A DNA stretch of 6,541 nt from an uncultured Eubacterium sp. (lineage in GTDB: Bacteria; Bacillota; Clostridia; Peptostreptococcales; Anaerovoracaceae): NCBI GenBank assembly GCA_905193765.1, contig CAJJPZ010000124.1, positions 1 to 6,541 on the forward strand, read 5' to 3'. Positions 1 to 5,966 of this stretch are shown in pieces. The position numbers and the translations under genes are program-made. How positions within the stretch are numbered: the first letter of the stretch is position 1; each line of letters starts with the position of its first letter. The notes under the pieces were generated by a model. The model ran no database searches. It was given only the letters and a program-made list of their open reading frames with translations, and was not told the DNA's origin.

Positions 1-1
1 A

Positions 2-1021
2 CCGGAGTTAGTACTGGCAGGAAAATACGACATAGATGAGACATATGTACTGAATGAACTCAGAAACTATGATTTCCGCAGCAAAGACGTACATGAGGAC
101 AAGTGTTTCGAAGTGTGCAGGGTCGGAGGATACAGATATATATCTGCAGAGGACGGCTCCTGCAGGATGATAGGCTGGCAGTGCAATTTTGCATCGATAC
201 AGAACTATGATATATGTCTGCCGACGATAATCGTCATAGATGTGGACAGTGACAACCGCATAAGCAGCATACATCTCAATGAGAACTTCAAAGGGAGTCA
301 GGGAATACCATGCAGCTTCCGATATCTTGAGCGGCGGCTCCAGGCGTATGTGGGAGCTGATTTTTCACAGAAAAACGATGTAATGAGCGACGATCTGGGA
401 ACAGGATGCAGACATACATTCGAAGTGATGTACGGAGCGTGCACTTTCCGTGAGTGGTGTATAAAAAACGGAGAAACGGATGCATGGATGTCAGAAGCCA
501 CTGCTTCGTATCATACGGACGATGGTATCGTGGCTCTGGACAGGAATTCCATCAACGGCACGGAGACTGTGACAGAGATAGATATATCGGATTTCAAGGA
601 GCATATAAAGTATGATCATAACGGAGCCCTTTGCGGATGCCGTGATATGAAGATAGAAGGATTCGCACTTGAAGACGGAAACAGGACAGCCATAGCAGAC
701 GCAAAGTATATAACCTCAGACAGCAAGGCGGATTTCGATCTGAAGATCCTCAAGATACTTTCGAAACCCTGGATGCAGTCAGGCAAGAGGATAGGTATAA
801 AGAACAAATTCTATTTCTCGCATCTGTGGCCTACCACACTGTTCGGGATACTGGTGCAGATGTTCGCCATAGTGGTCTACAGCGACAGTTATTCATATTT
901 CCAGCACTGTATCAGAGGACTTCAAAAAGATGAGGACCACTGTGCCTGCATAGGTGTATGTGAAGACATAGACGAGTGTATGAAATATTTTCCGGATTTT
1001 GAGATAGACGATTTATTTTAG
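2..1021 (+). CDS. DUF2889-like cysteine-rich protein, 5'-truncated
   Basis: The frame is open from base 2 to the TAG at 1019-1021, giving 339 residues. An internal GTG at 113 is not a credible start because in-frame coding sequence continues upstream to the edge. Residues about 43-150 resemble the DUF2889 layout: an RYISAEDG stretch, a beta-rich segment (LPTIIVIDVDSDNRISSI), then P-C-S-F, a YVGADF segment and a G-C-R-H motif near 135-138, comparable to the family's GC-T/R-H element. The second half (about 155-339) I cannot assign. The visible part has 16 cysteines, with a C-x-C-x3-C-x5-C cluster at residues 314-326 and a C-x-C at 211-213, which may bind metal. No signal peptide can be judged because the N-terminus is missing. 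Residues about 278-293 are hydrophobic (TLFGILVQMFAIVVY) but sit within an otherwise soluble-looking chain. The gene lies 18 bases upstream of the ABC ATPase start, so it is probably in the same operon. The family call is from pattern memory only. Confidence 0.6.
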   Translation, partial: PELVLAGKYDIDETYVLNELRNYDFRSKDVHEDKCFEVCRVGGYRYISAEDGSCRMIGWQCNFASIQNYDICLPTIIVIDVDSDNRISSIHLNENFKGSQGIPCSFRYLERRLQAYVGADFSQKNDVMSDDLGTGCRHTFEVMYGACTFREWCIKNGETDAWMSEATASYHTDDGIVALDRNSINGTETVTEIDISDFKEHIKYDHNGALCGCRDMKIEGFALEDGNRTAIADAKYITSDSKADFDLKILKILSKPWMQSGKRIGIKNKFYFSHLWPTTLFGILVQMFAIVVYSDSYSYFQHCIRGLQKDEDHCACIGVCEDIDECMKYFPDFEIDDLF

Positions 1022-1027
1022 ACAGGG

Positions 1028-1033
1028 AAAGGA
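1028..1033 (+). promoter_or_regulatory. Ribosome binding site for the ABC ATPase gene
   Basis: AAAGGA lies between the TAG of the first gene and a run of overlapping ATGs at 1033, 1037 and 1040. ATG 1033 is in another frame. The spacing from AGGA is 3 bases to ATG 1037 and 6 bases to ATG 1040, so 1040 is the better start. Both are in frame and differ by a single methionine. Confidence 0.55.
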
Positions 1034-1039
1034 TGAATG

Positions 1040-1741
1040 ATGAGTACAATCGAATTCAAACATGTTTCAAGAGAATTCAGGAGCGGCAGCGACGTCGTCC
1101 GGGCTCTCGATGACGCCAGCTTCGAGATCGAAAAAGGCAGGTTTACCGTGATACTGGGACCCAGCGGTTCAGGAAAATCCACGACACTGAATCTCCTGGG
1201 AGGTATGGACAAGGCAACTTCAGGAGAGATATGGATAGACGGAAAGGATATTTCGAAGATGTCCCTGGCTCAGCTCACGAGATACAGGAGAGAAGATGTA
1301 GGATTCGTTTTCCAGTTCTACAACCTGATACCTAACCTCACAGCTTTTGAGAATGTGGATATGGCAAAGAAAATAAGCAAGGGGCAGATGGATACGGCAG
1401 AAGCTCTGAAGGCGGTAGGCCTTGAGCATAGGATGAAAAGCTTTCCGTCGCAGCTTTCCGGAGGCGAGCTGCAGAGAGTTTCCATAGCCAGAGCGATATG
1501 CAAGAACCCGAAGCTGCTGCTTTGTGATGAGCCTACAGGAGCGCTGGACAGCGATACGGGAAGAAAGGTGTTCACACTGCTGCAGCAGATGTCGAGGACA
1601 TATGACAGTGCAGTAGTCGTTGTAACGCACAATGCAGCGGTAGCTCCTGCAGCGGACCGTGTCATCAGGCTGAAGGACGGACGCATACATAGCGTGACAG
1701 ACAACAGTGCACCGGTAAGTATGGAAGAGGTGGAACTGTAA
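1040..1741 (+). CDS. ABC transporter ATP-binding protein, MacB/LolD type
   Basis: Cytoplasmic ATPase of 233 residues, which would hydrolyse ATP to power the permease encoded next to it. All catalytic elements are visible: Walker A GPSGSGKST (residues 40-48), Q-loop Gln92 in VFQFYNLIPN, signature LSGGELQR (139-146), Walker B LLLCDEP with catalytic Glu164, D-loop GALD (167-170) and switch His197 (VVVVTHN). The VGFVFQFYNLIPNLTAFENV block and the RRED segment before it are typical of the MacB/LolD/FtsE branch that partners FtsX-like permeases, and the length is normal for that branch. ATG 1037, one codon upstream, is an alternative start with poorer spacing from the ribosome binding site. The TAA stop shares its last A with the permease ATG (TAATG), so the two are translationally coupled. 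The exported substrate cannot be read from an ATPase of this class. Confidence 0.95.
   Translation: MSTIEFKHVSREFRSGSDVVRALDDASFEIEKGRFTVILGPSGSGKSTTLNLLGGMDKATSGEIWIDGKDISKMSLAQLTRYRREDVGFVFQFYNLIPNLTAFENVDMAKKISKGQMDTAEALKAVGLEHRMKSFPSQLSGGELQRVSIARAICKNPKLLLCDEPTGALDSDTGRKVFTLLQQMSRTYDSAVVVVTHNAAVAPAADRVIRLKDGRIHSVTDNSAPVSMEEVEL
1727..1733 (+). promoter_or_regulatory. Strong ribosome binding site for the permease gene
   Basis: GAGGTGG lies inside the last codons of the ATPase gene, 7 bases before the ATG at 1741. It is close to the ideal anti-16S complement and supports the start that overlaps the ATPase stop codon by one base. Confidence 0.7.
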
Positions 1742-4074
1742 TGAAATATCTGTTTGTGAAACTACGCAGGGACATATCCAGGATGTGGGTGCAGTTTTTC
1801 GCAGTTTTCATGATGTCGGTCCTGGCGATAACCATATACTCCGGCATGGAGGGAGTATGGTACGGACTGAGATGTGAGACAAACGACTACTATACCCAGA
1901 CAAAGCTTGCAGATGCCTGGGTGAACGGCAGCATGATAACCGACGATATGGTGAAAGACGTCAGGGCTCTCGATGATGTGAAAAAGGTCACAAGATCCAT
2001 GACTGCCACGGTGCAGCTGGATACCGATAAAAACGACAAGCCGGATGTAAAGCTTATGAGCATGGACTCCACAGCACTTTTCGATCCGGTGATACGCGAC
2101 GGTGAGACTTTCGACAAGGATTCTTCTGACGGCATATGGTTAGATGAAACTATCTGCAAAGAGCGGGGACTCGAGGTAGGGGACAAGATAACCCTTAAAT
2201 ACGGTCAGGCAAAGAAGACGTTCAGGATAAAAGGAACTATCCTTGATTCTGAATTCATCTACTACACAGGTTCGGTCACAGATACCGTGCCTAACCACAA
2301 GATACACGGATATGGTCTGACAGGCAGCAAGGCAGCAGAAAGTTTTTACGGAATGTATATATGCAACGAGCTGAGGCTTGATGTCAGCAAAGGCTGTGAC
2401 TACACGAAACTGCAGGCAGATGTGGAGGATATACTGGGAGACAGTTATCTGAACTTTTCCGAGAGGGACGATATTTCTTCGGTAAGCCAGATCACAAAGG
2501 AAATCAACCAGATGCAGAACATGGCCAATCTGTTCTCGGCAGTATTCATAATACTGGCAGTGCTGAGCATGTATTCCACGATGACAAGGCTCATCAGCAC
2601 TCAGACTACACAGATCGGTACAATGAAAGCCATCGGATTTTCAAACGCTGCTATCAGACTGCATTACATATGTTATGGATTCTTCGTATCGCTGGCAGGC
2701 AGCTGCGTCGGTATATTCTTCGGAAAGGCGCTGGTATCCAGGGCCGTCATGAAAGTCAAAAAGGCTACGCTGACGCTGCCTGAGTGGCAGGTAAGCCTGT
2801 CCTTCAGGATATATCTGATAATCGGTGGTATCGTTCTGGTTTGTGTACTGGCCACTATACTGGCAGCGCAGAAAGGTCTGAACAAGATGCCGGCAGAGTC
2901 CATGAGGAACACTGCCAATGTGAAATCAGGCCGGAGACATTTCGACCCTGACAGGTTCAGGATCTGGAGGAATCTTGACTACAGGACGAAGTGGATGACA
3001 AGAGATAACATGCAGAACATCATCAGATGGGTGATGAGTATCATCGGTGTTGCCGGAAGCATGGTGCTGATGATGGCAGGTCTCGGATTCAGGGACTCCA
3101 TAAATTTCTCCAACGATTACGTCTACAACACGCAGTACTCATACGAATACAAGGTGGTTCTGAACAATGGGTATGATCCGGCGCAGCTGGACGATCTGGA
3201 ATCAGAGATAAAGTCGGACTATCAGACGGTATATGAGTACAATCTCGATATGTATTACCCTGATTCCGACAATAAAGAACGTCGCACGATCTCGGTAATC
3301 GATAAGGGCGATTATGTGAACCTTGACAGAAAAGACGGGAAAGCACTGAAACTGACGGATTCCACAGTAGCTGTAAGCAGCAAGATCGCAGGCGTTCTGG
3401 GGATCTCGGAAGGCGACAAACTGAAAGTAAGAGTCCTGGGCGACGATAAATATCACAAGCTGAAGATCACAGATGTCGTCATGGCGCCGTCTCCTCAGGG
3501 CATATTCGTTTCCAGCGGATACTGGGAAGATGAGATGGACAGGGAGTACACTCCGAGTGCAGTGCTCCTGGAAAGCAAAGCAGATTACGATGCTGTCAGA
3601 GACATGGACATCGTCAAGGAGACATCAACTATAGGCGATCAGCTGGCAAGCATGAAGATCATGACAAAGAGCGTCATGACGATAATCTATCTGATGATAG
3701 TAGCATCAGTACTTCTGGGCTGCATCATAATATACAATCTGGGCATGCTCAACTATATTGAGCGGTTCAGAGATTATGCGACTATGAAGGTACTGGGATT
3801 CTATCAGCGTGAAGTCCGCAGCATAATAATACGTGACTGCATGATCACGACTGTGCTTGGATGGCTGATAGGTATACCGGCAGGTTATAAATTCCTGTCG
3901 TTCTATATAGGTATAGTTCAGTTCAAGACCTTTGAATGGGTACCTGCGTTATCTGTACCGAGCTTCATCGTAGCGTCGGTGGTGGTGTTCGCATGCTCCA
4001 TCATCGTAAACATGGCGGTGGCACATAAAGTGACGAAGATATCCATGATCGAGGCCCTGAAATCAGTTGAGTAA
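1741..4074 (+). CDS. FtsX-like ABC transporter permease, fused two-unit form
   Basis: Membrane protein of 777 residues, the transmembrane partner of the upstream ATPase. I count about eight membrane spans: 17-35, 261-279, 308-332, 356-376, 430-449, 645-666, 698-715 and 739-760. They frame two large extracytoplasmic domains, about 36-260 (MacB-PCD-like, with a GLEVGDKITLKYG stretch) and about 450-644 (ISEGDKLKVRV). Each half ends in an FtsX-like domain with the same cytoplasmic element, TMKAIGF (294-300) and TMKVLGF (681-687), so the protein is an internal duplication: two FtsX units on one chain joined by a cytoplasmic linker at about 377-429. MacB-type (type VII) permeases act mechanically on extracytoplasmic substrates such as peptides, lipids or lipoproteins instead of through a classic channel; this is family knowledge. 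The N-terminus (MKYLFVKLRRDISRMWVQFF) is typical of long Firmicutes FtsX permeases, with a basic cytoplasmic lead. One chain carries both halves, so it may work as a single pseudo-dimer with two ATPase copies. The substrate is unknown; the neighbouring acyl-activation genes suggest an acyl product. Confidence 0.92.
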   Translation: MKYLFVKLRRDISRMWVQFFAVFMMSVLAITIYSGMEGVWYGLRCETNDYYTQTKLADAWVNGSMITDDMVKDVRALDDVKKVTRSMTATVQLDTDKNDKPDVKLMSMDSTALFDPVIRDGETFDKDSSDGIWLDETICKERGLEVGDKITLKYGQAKKTFRIKGTILDSEFIYYTGSVTDTVPNHKIHGYGLTGSKAAESFYGMYICNELRLDVSKGCDYTKLQADVEDILGDSYLNFSERDDISSVSQITKEINQMQNMANLFSAVFIILAVLSMYSTMTRLISTQTTQIGTMKAIGFSNAAIRLHYICYGFFVSLAGSCVGIFFGKALVSRAVMKVKKATLTLPEWQVSLSFRIYLIIGGIVLVCVLATILAAQKGLNKMPAESMRNTANVKSGRRHFDPDRFRIWRNLDYRTKWMTRDNMQNIIRWVMSIIGVAGSMVLMMAGLGFRDSINFSNDYVYNTQYSYEYKVVLNNGYDPAQLDDLESEIKSDYQTVYEYNLDMYYPDSDNKERRTISVIDKGDYVNLDRKDGKALKLTDSTVAVSSKIAGVLGISEGDKLKVRVLGDDKYHKLKITDVVMAPSPQGIFVSSGYWEDEMDREYTPSAVLLESKADYDAVRDMDIVKETSTIGDQLASMKIMTKSVMTIIYLMIVASVLLGCIIIYNLGMLNYIERFRDYATMKVLGFYQREVRSIIIRDCMITTVLGWLIGIPAGYKFLSFYIGIVQFKTFEWVPALSVPSFIVASVVVFACSIIVNMAVAHKVTKISMIEALKSVE

Positions 4075-4075
4075 C

Positions 4076-4080
4076 AGGAG
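4076..4080 (+). promoter_or_regulatory. Ribosome binding site that fixes the ligase start
   Basis: AGGAG follows the permease TAA (4072-4074) and stands 7 bases before ATG 4088. It rules out the in-frame TTG at 4067, which lies upstream of this site and inside the permease gene. Confidence 0.8.
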
Positions 4081-4087
4081 TCAATCT

Positions 4088-5743
4088 ATGAGAAAAACAA
4101 GCAGGATCATCGAAAGACATATGGATCAGATCAGCACGCTGCAGGATCTGGTACGCCTCACTGGCAGCGTGTACGGAGACGACATACCGGTGGTGTGGGA
4201 CATGACGTCAGGTACAGAATATAGCATGACATACAGACAGCTCTGCGGCGATGTGTCGGCAGTAGCTGATTATCTGACAGGAAAAGGCATATGCAGAAGG
4301 CGTATAGCGGTAATGGGGGCACTGGATCATCGCTGGCTGACAGCATTCTTCGGCATCATAAGCAGCGGGAATATCGCTGTCCCCCTTGACAGGAACGATA
4401 ATACCCTTGAGGAAAAGATAGGGCTGGCGGATCTCTATGGTATATATATGGACGAAACTGTTAAGGATCATGAAAACTTTGCGTCATCACATGGAATAGG
4501 TTTCGTGCTGGATACTGAAGAATGCTGCAGGGCAGCTGAGGCAGCAGGAAATGGCAGTAACGGTCAGTTTATATATGAGTCCCATCCGGATGATGATGCC
4601 ATGATCGTTTTCACATCAGGCACTACAGGTATGGGCAAAGGTGTGGTACTGACGAACAGGAACATCATAGCCAATACCAAGTGCGGTGTGTTTTTCCTGG
4701 ATGACGGTATACAGGAAGGCGGAAGGACGATACCTGTACTGCCGCCCACACATATGCTGCAGGTGACGGTGGGGCTGCTTACTCCACTTTATTACGGCGT
4801 AACGCTGTGCTTCGGAGGCGGTATAAAATATATATCGAAGAATATGAAAACATTCAGTCCCGAAGTCATGGTGCTGGTACCGATGGTAGTGGAGAATCTC
4901 TATGAAAAGATAGACCTTAAAATCAGGAAGAAACTTTCGGAGCGGAAGCTCAAAGCCATCATAAGATTCAGCGAGACCATGAGGAAACTGGGGATAGATC
5001 TGCGATACAAACTGTTCAGAGAAGTCCACGAAGCTTTCGGAGGCAGACTCAGGACCATCGTATGCGGAGGTTCAAGTCTTGATGCGGATGTCATCAGAGG
5101 TCTGGACATATACGGCATACAGGTCCTGGAAGGATACGGCATAACCGAGTGCTCTCCGGTGATATCCTGCAACAGGAACGTCAGCCGACTTGTGGGTTCT
5201 GTAGGAGTAAAGGCACCGGATGAATTCTGTCAGATTAAGATCATAGACGGAGAACTCTGCGTCAGGGGCGATATAGTGTTCAGAGAATATTTCCGCAATG
5301 AAAAGGAAACTCAGGCTGCAAAGCCTGACGGATGGTTCCATACAGGTGATATATGCGATATGGATGAAGACGGATACATACACATAACAGGACGAAAGAA
5401 GAACCTGATAATCCTTTCCGACGGCAATAATGTCTCACCGGAGGAGATAGAAGGATACTTCTGCAGTCATCCGTATATCAAGTCCATGTTCATAAGCGAA
5501 CATTCATCCCGAAGGAACTGCCTGGTGGCGTCGGTGCATCCGAATTTCGAGATATTCGAGGAAGCAGAGAAGATGGATATACATCTGAAGATAAATGAAC
5601 ATATCAAGGAGATAAACCGCAGGCTGCCGGCTTTCAAACGGATCGGTAAGGTAGTGTTCTACGATGAGGATTTCGAGAAGACTGCGCTGGGAAAGATAAG
5701 GCGATTCAAATACATACAGGAGAACAATGCAAATGCTGGATAA
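4088..5743 (+). CDS. AMP-forming acyl-CoA/acyl-ACP ligase
   Basis: Adenylate-forming (ANL superfamily) enzyme of 551 residues. It would activate a carboxylic acid with ATP to an acyl-AMP and pass the acyl group to a thiol, here most likely the phosphopantetheine arm of the carrier protein encoded next door. Visible core motifs: P-loop TSGTTGMGKG (176-185), A5 YGITE (350-354), A7 WFHTGD (416-421), hinge region HITGRKKNLI (432-441) and the C-terminal KTALGKIRR with catalytic Lys536. The middle part (THMLQVTVGLLTPLYYG, then SPEVMVLVPMVVENLYEKI) resembles the long-chain fatty acyl ligases of Clostridia more than amino-acid-activating DltA or NRPS domains; this is judged from memory. The P-loop has Gly where Pro is usual (TGMGKG for TGxPKG), a tolerated variant. 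No signal peptide or membrane span is seen, so it is probably cytoplasmic. The start at ATG 4088 gives a 13-base gap after the permease, and the 3' end overlaps the carrier protein start. Specificity (fatty versus aryl acid, CoA versus carrier) is not settled by sequence reading. Confidence 0.9.
   Translation: MRKTSRIIERHMDQISTLQDLVRLTGSVYGDDIPVVWDMTSGTEYSMTYRQLCGDVSAVADYLTGKGICRRRIAVMGALDHRWLTAFFGIISSGNIAVPLDRNDNTLEEKIGLADLYGIYMDETVKDHENFASSHGIGFVLDTEECCRAAEAAGNGSNGQFIYESHPDDDAMIVFTSGTTGMGKGVVLTNRNIIANTKCGVFFLDDGIQEGGRTIPVLPPTHMLQVTVGLLTPLYYGVTLCFGGGIKYISKNMKTFSPEVMVLVPMVVENLYEKIDLKIRKKLSERKLKAIIRFSETMRKLGIDLRYKLFREVHEAFGGRLRTIVCGGSSLDADVIRGLDIYGIQVLEGYGITECSPVISCNRNVSRLVGSVGVKAPDEFCQIKIIDGELCVRGDIVFREYFRNEKETQAAKPDGWFHTGDICDMDEDGYIHITGRKKNLIILSDGNNVSPEEIEGYFCSHPYIKSMFISEHSSRRNCLVASVHPNFEIFEEAEKMDIHLKINEHIKEINRRLPAFKRIGKVVFYDEDFEKTALGKIRRFKYIQENNANAG
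5311..5328 (+). other. Short perfect hairpin inside the ligase gene
   Basis: TCAGGCT and AGCCTGA form a perfect 7-bp stem closed by a GCAA tetraloop of the stable GNRA class. It lies in the ligase coding sequence (codons for about residues 408-414) and is not followed by a T-tract, so it is not a terminator. It may be chance. Confidence 0.35.
5718..5722 (+). promoter_or_regulatory. Ribosome binding site for the acyl carrier protein gene
   Basis: AGGAG lies within the end of the ligase gene. Two in-frame ATGs follow, at 5727 (4-base spacer) and 5733 (10-base spacer). Neither spacing is ideal, so the start could be either one; the second would give a protein beginning MLDKIREYL, two residues shorter. 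Confidence 0.6.
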
Positions 5744-5966
5744 GATAAGAGAATATTTACATGAGAATTACGATATAGACAAGGACGCTGTCAGTGAGGA
5801 AAGTGAACTGGGCAATGACCTGGATCTCACATCATTTCAGCTTGTGGAGATATGTGCAGAGCTTGAAGATGAGTTCGATGTGGAGATCAGCGAAGAGGAT
5901 CTTCCGGGGATAATAACCATTGGTGATCTGATGAATGTGATAATCAGAAACGGAGGAAAGGCATGA
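5727..5966 (+). CDS. Acyl carrier protein
   Basis: Small acidic carrier protein of 79 residues (77 if ATG 5733 is used). It is expected to be made active by addition of 4'-phosphopantetheine to Ser36 and to hold an acyl group as a thioester. The motif is DLTSFQLVEI (33-42), a variant of the classic DSL site with Thr before the serine and Phe after it. It is followed by the acidic helix II (ELEDEFDVEI, 45-54) and a GIITIGDLMNVI segment typical of the final part of the fold. I count 22 acidic against 5 basic residues, as expected for a carrier protein. The gene starts 17 bases inside the ligase gene and its TGA overlaps the next ATG, so it is tightly coupled on both sides. This makes a pathway-dedicated carrier loaded by the ligase more likely than the housekeeping fatty-acid ACP, which usually sits with fab genes. 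DltC is the main alternative; no other dlt gene is present. Confidence 0.92.
   Translation: MQMLDKIREYLHENYDIDKDAVSEESELGNDLDLTSFQLVEICAELEDEFDVEISEEDLPGIITIGDLMNVIIRNGGKA
5952..5956 (+). promoter_or_regulatory. Ribosome binding site for the U32-family gene
   Basis: GGAGG sits in the last codons of the carrier protein gene, 6 bases before ATG 5963. It confirms the ATGA-overlap start of the next gene. Confidence 0.75.

Noticed and set aside
113..115. GTG as the true start of the first gene
   Set aside because: The same frame is open with protein-like sequence back to base 2, and no ribosome binding site precedes 113, so the gene is cut by the window edge.
1220..1690. Minus-strand open frame of 156 codons opposite the ABC ATPase gene
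   Set aside because: It lies wholly antisense to a gene with complete ATPase motifs, its translation has no recognisable domain, and no ribosome binding site or gap supports it. The other minus-strand frames in the window fail for the same reasons.
1040..4074. BceAB-type antimicrobial peptide resistance transporter
   Set aside because: BceB permeases have ten spans and one large outer domain; this permease has about eight spans and two outer domains, and no two-component system genes are visible next to it.
4067..4087. Upstream TTG start for the ligase adding seven residues
   Set aside because: The AGGAG at 4076-4080 lies downstream of this TTG and is ideally spaced for ATG 4088; the seven extra residues overlap the permease end and match no family feature.
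5311..5328. Intrinsic terminator
   Set aside because: The hairpin is inside the ligase reading frame and is followed by ACGGATGG, not a T-tract.
4088..5966. DltA/DltC pair for D-alanylation of teichoic acids
   Set aside because: The ligase's central region looks like long-chain acyl ligases and no DltB or DltD gene is adjacent; the gene following the carrier protein is a U32 protein.
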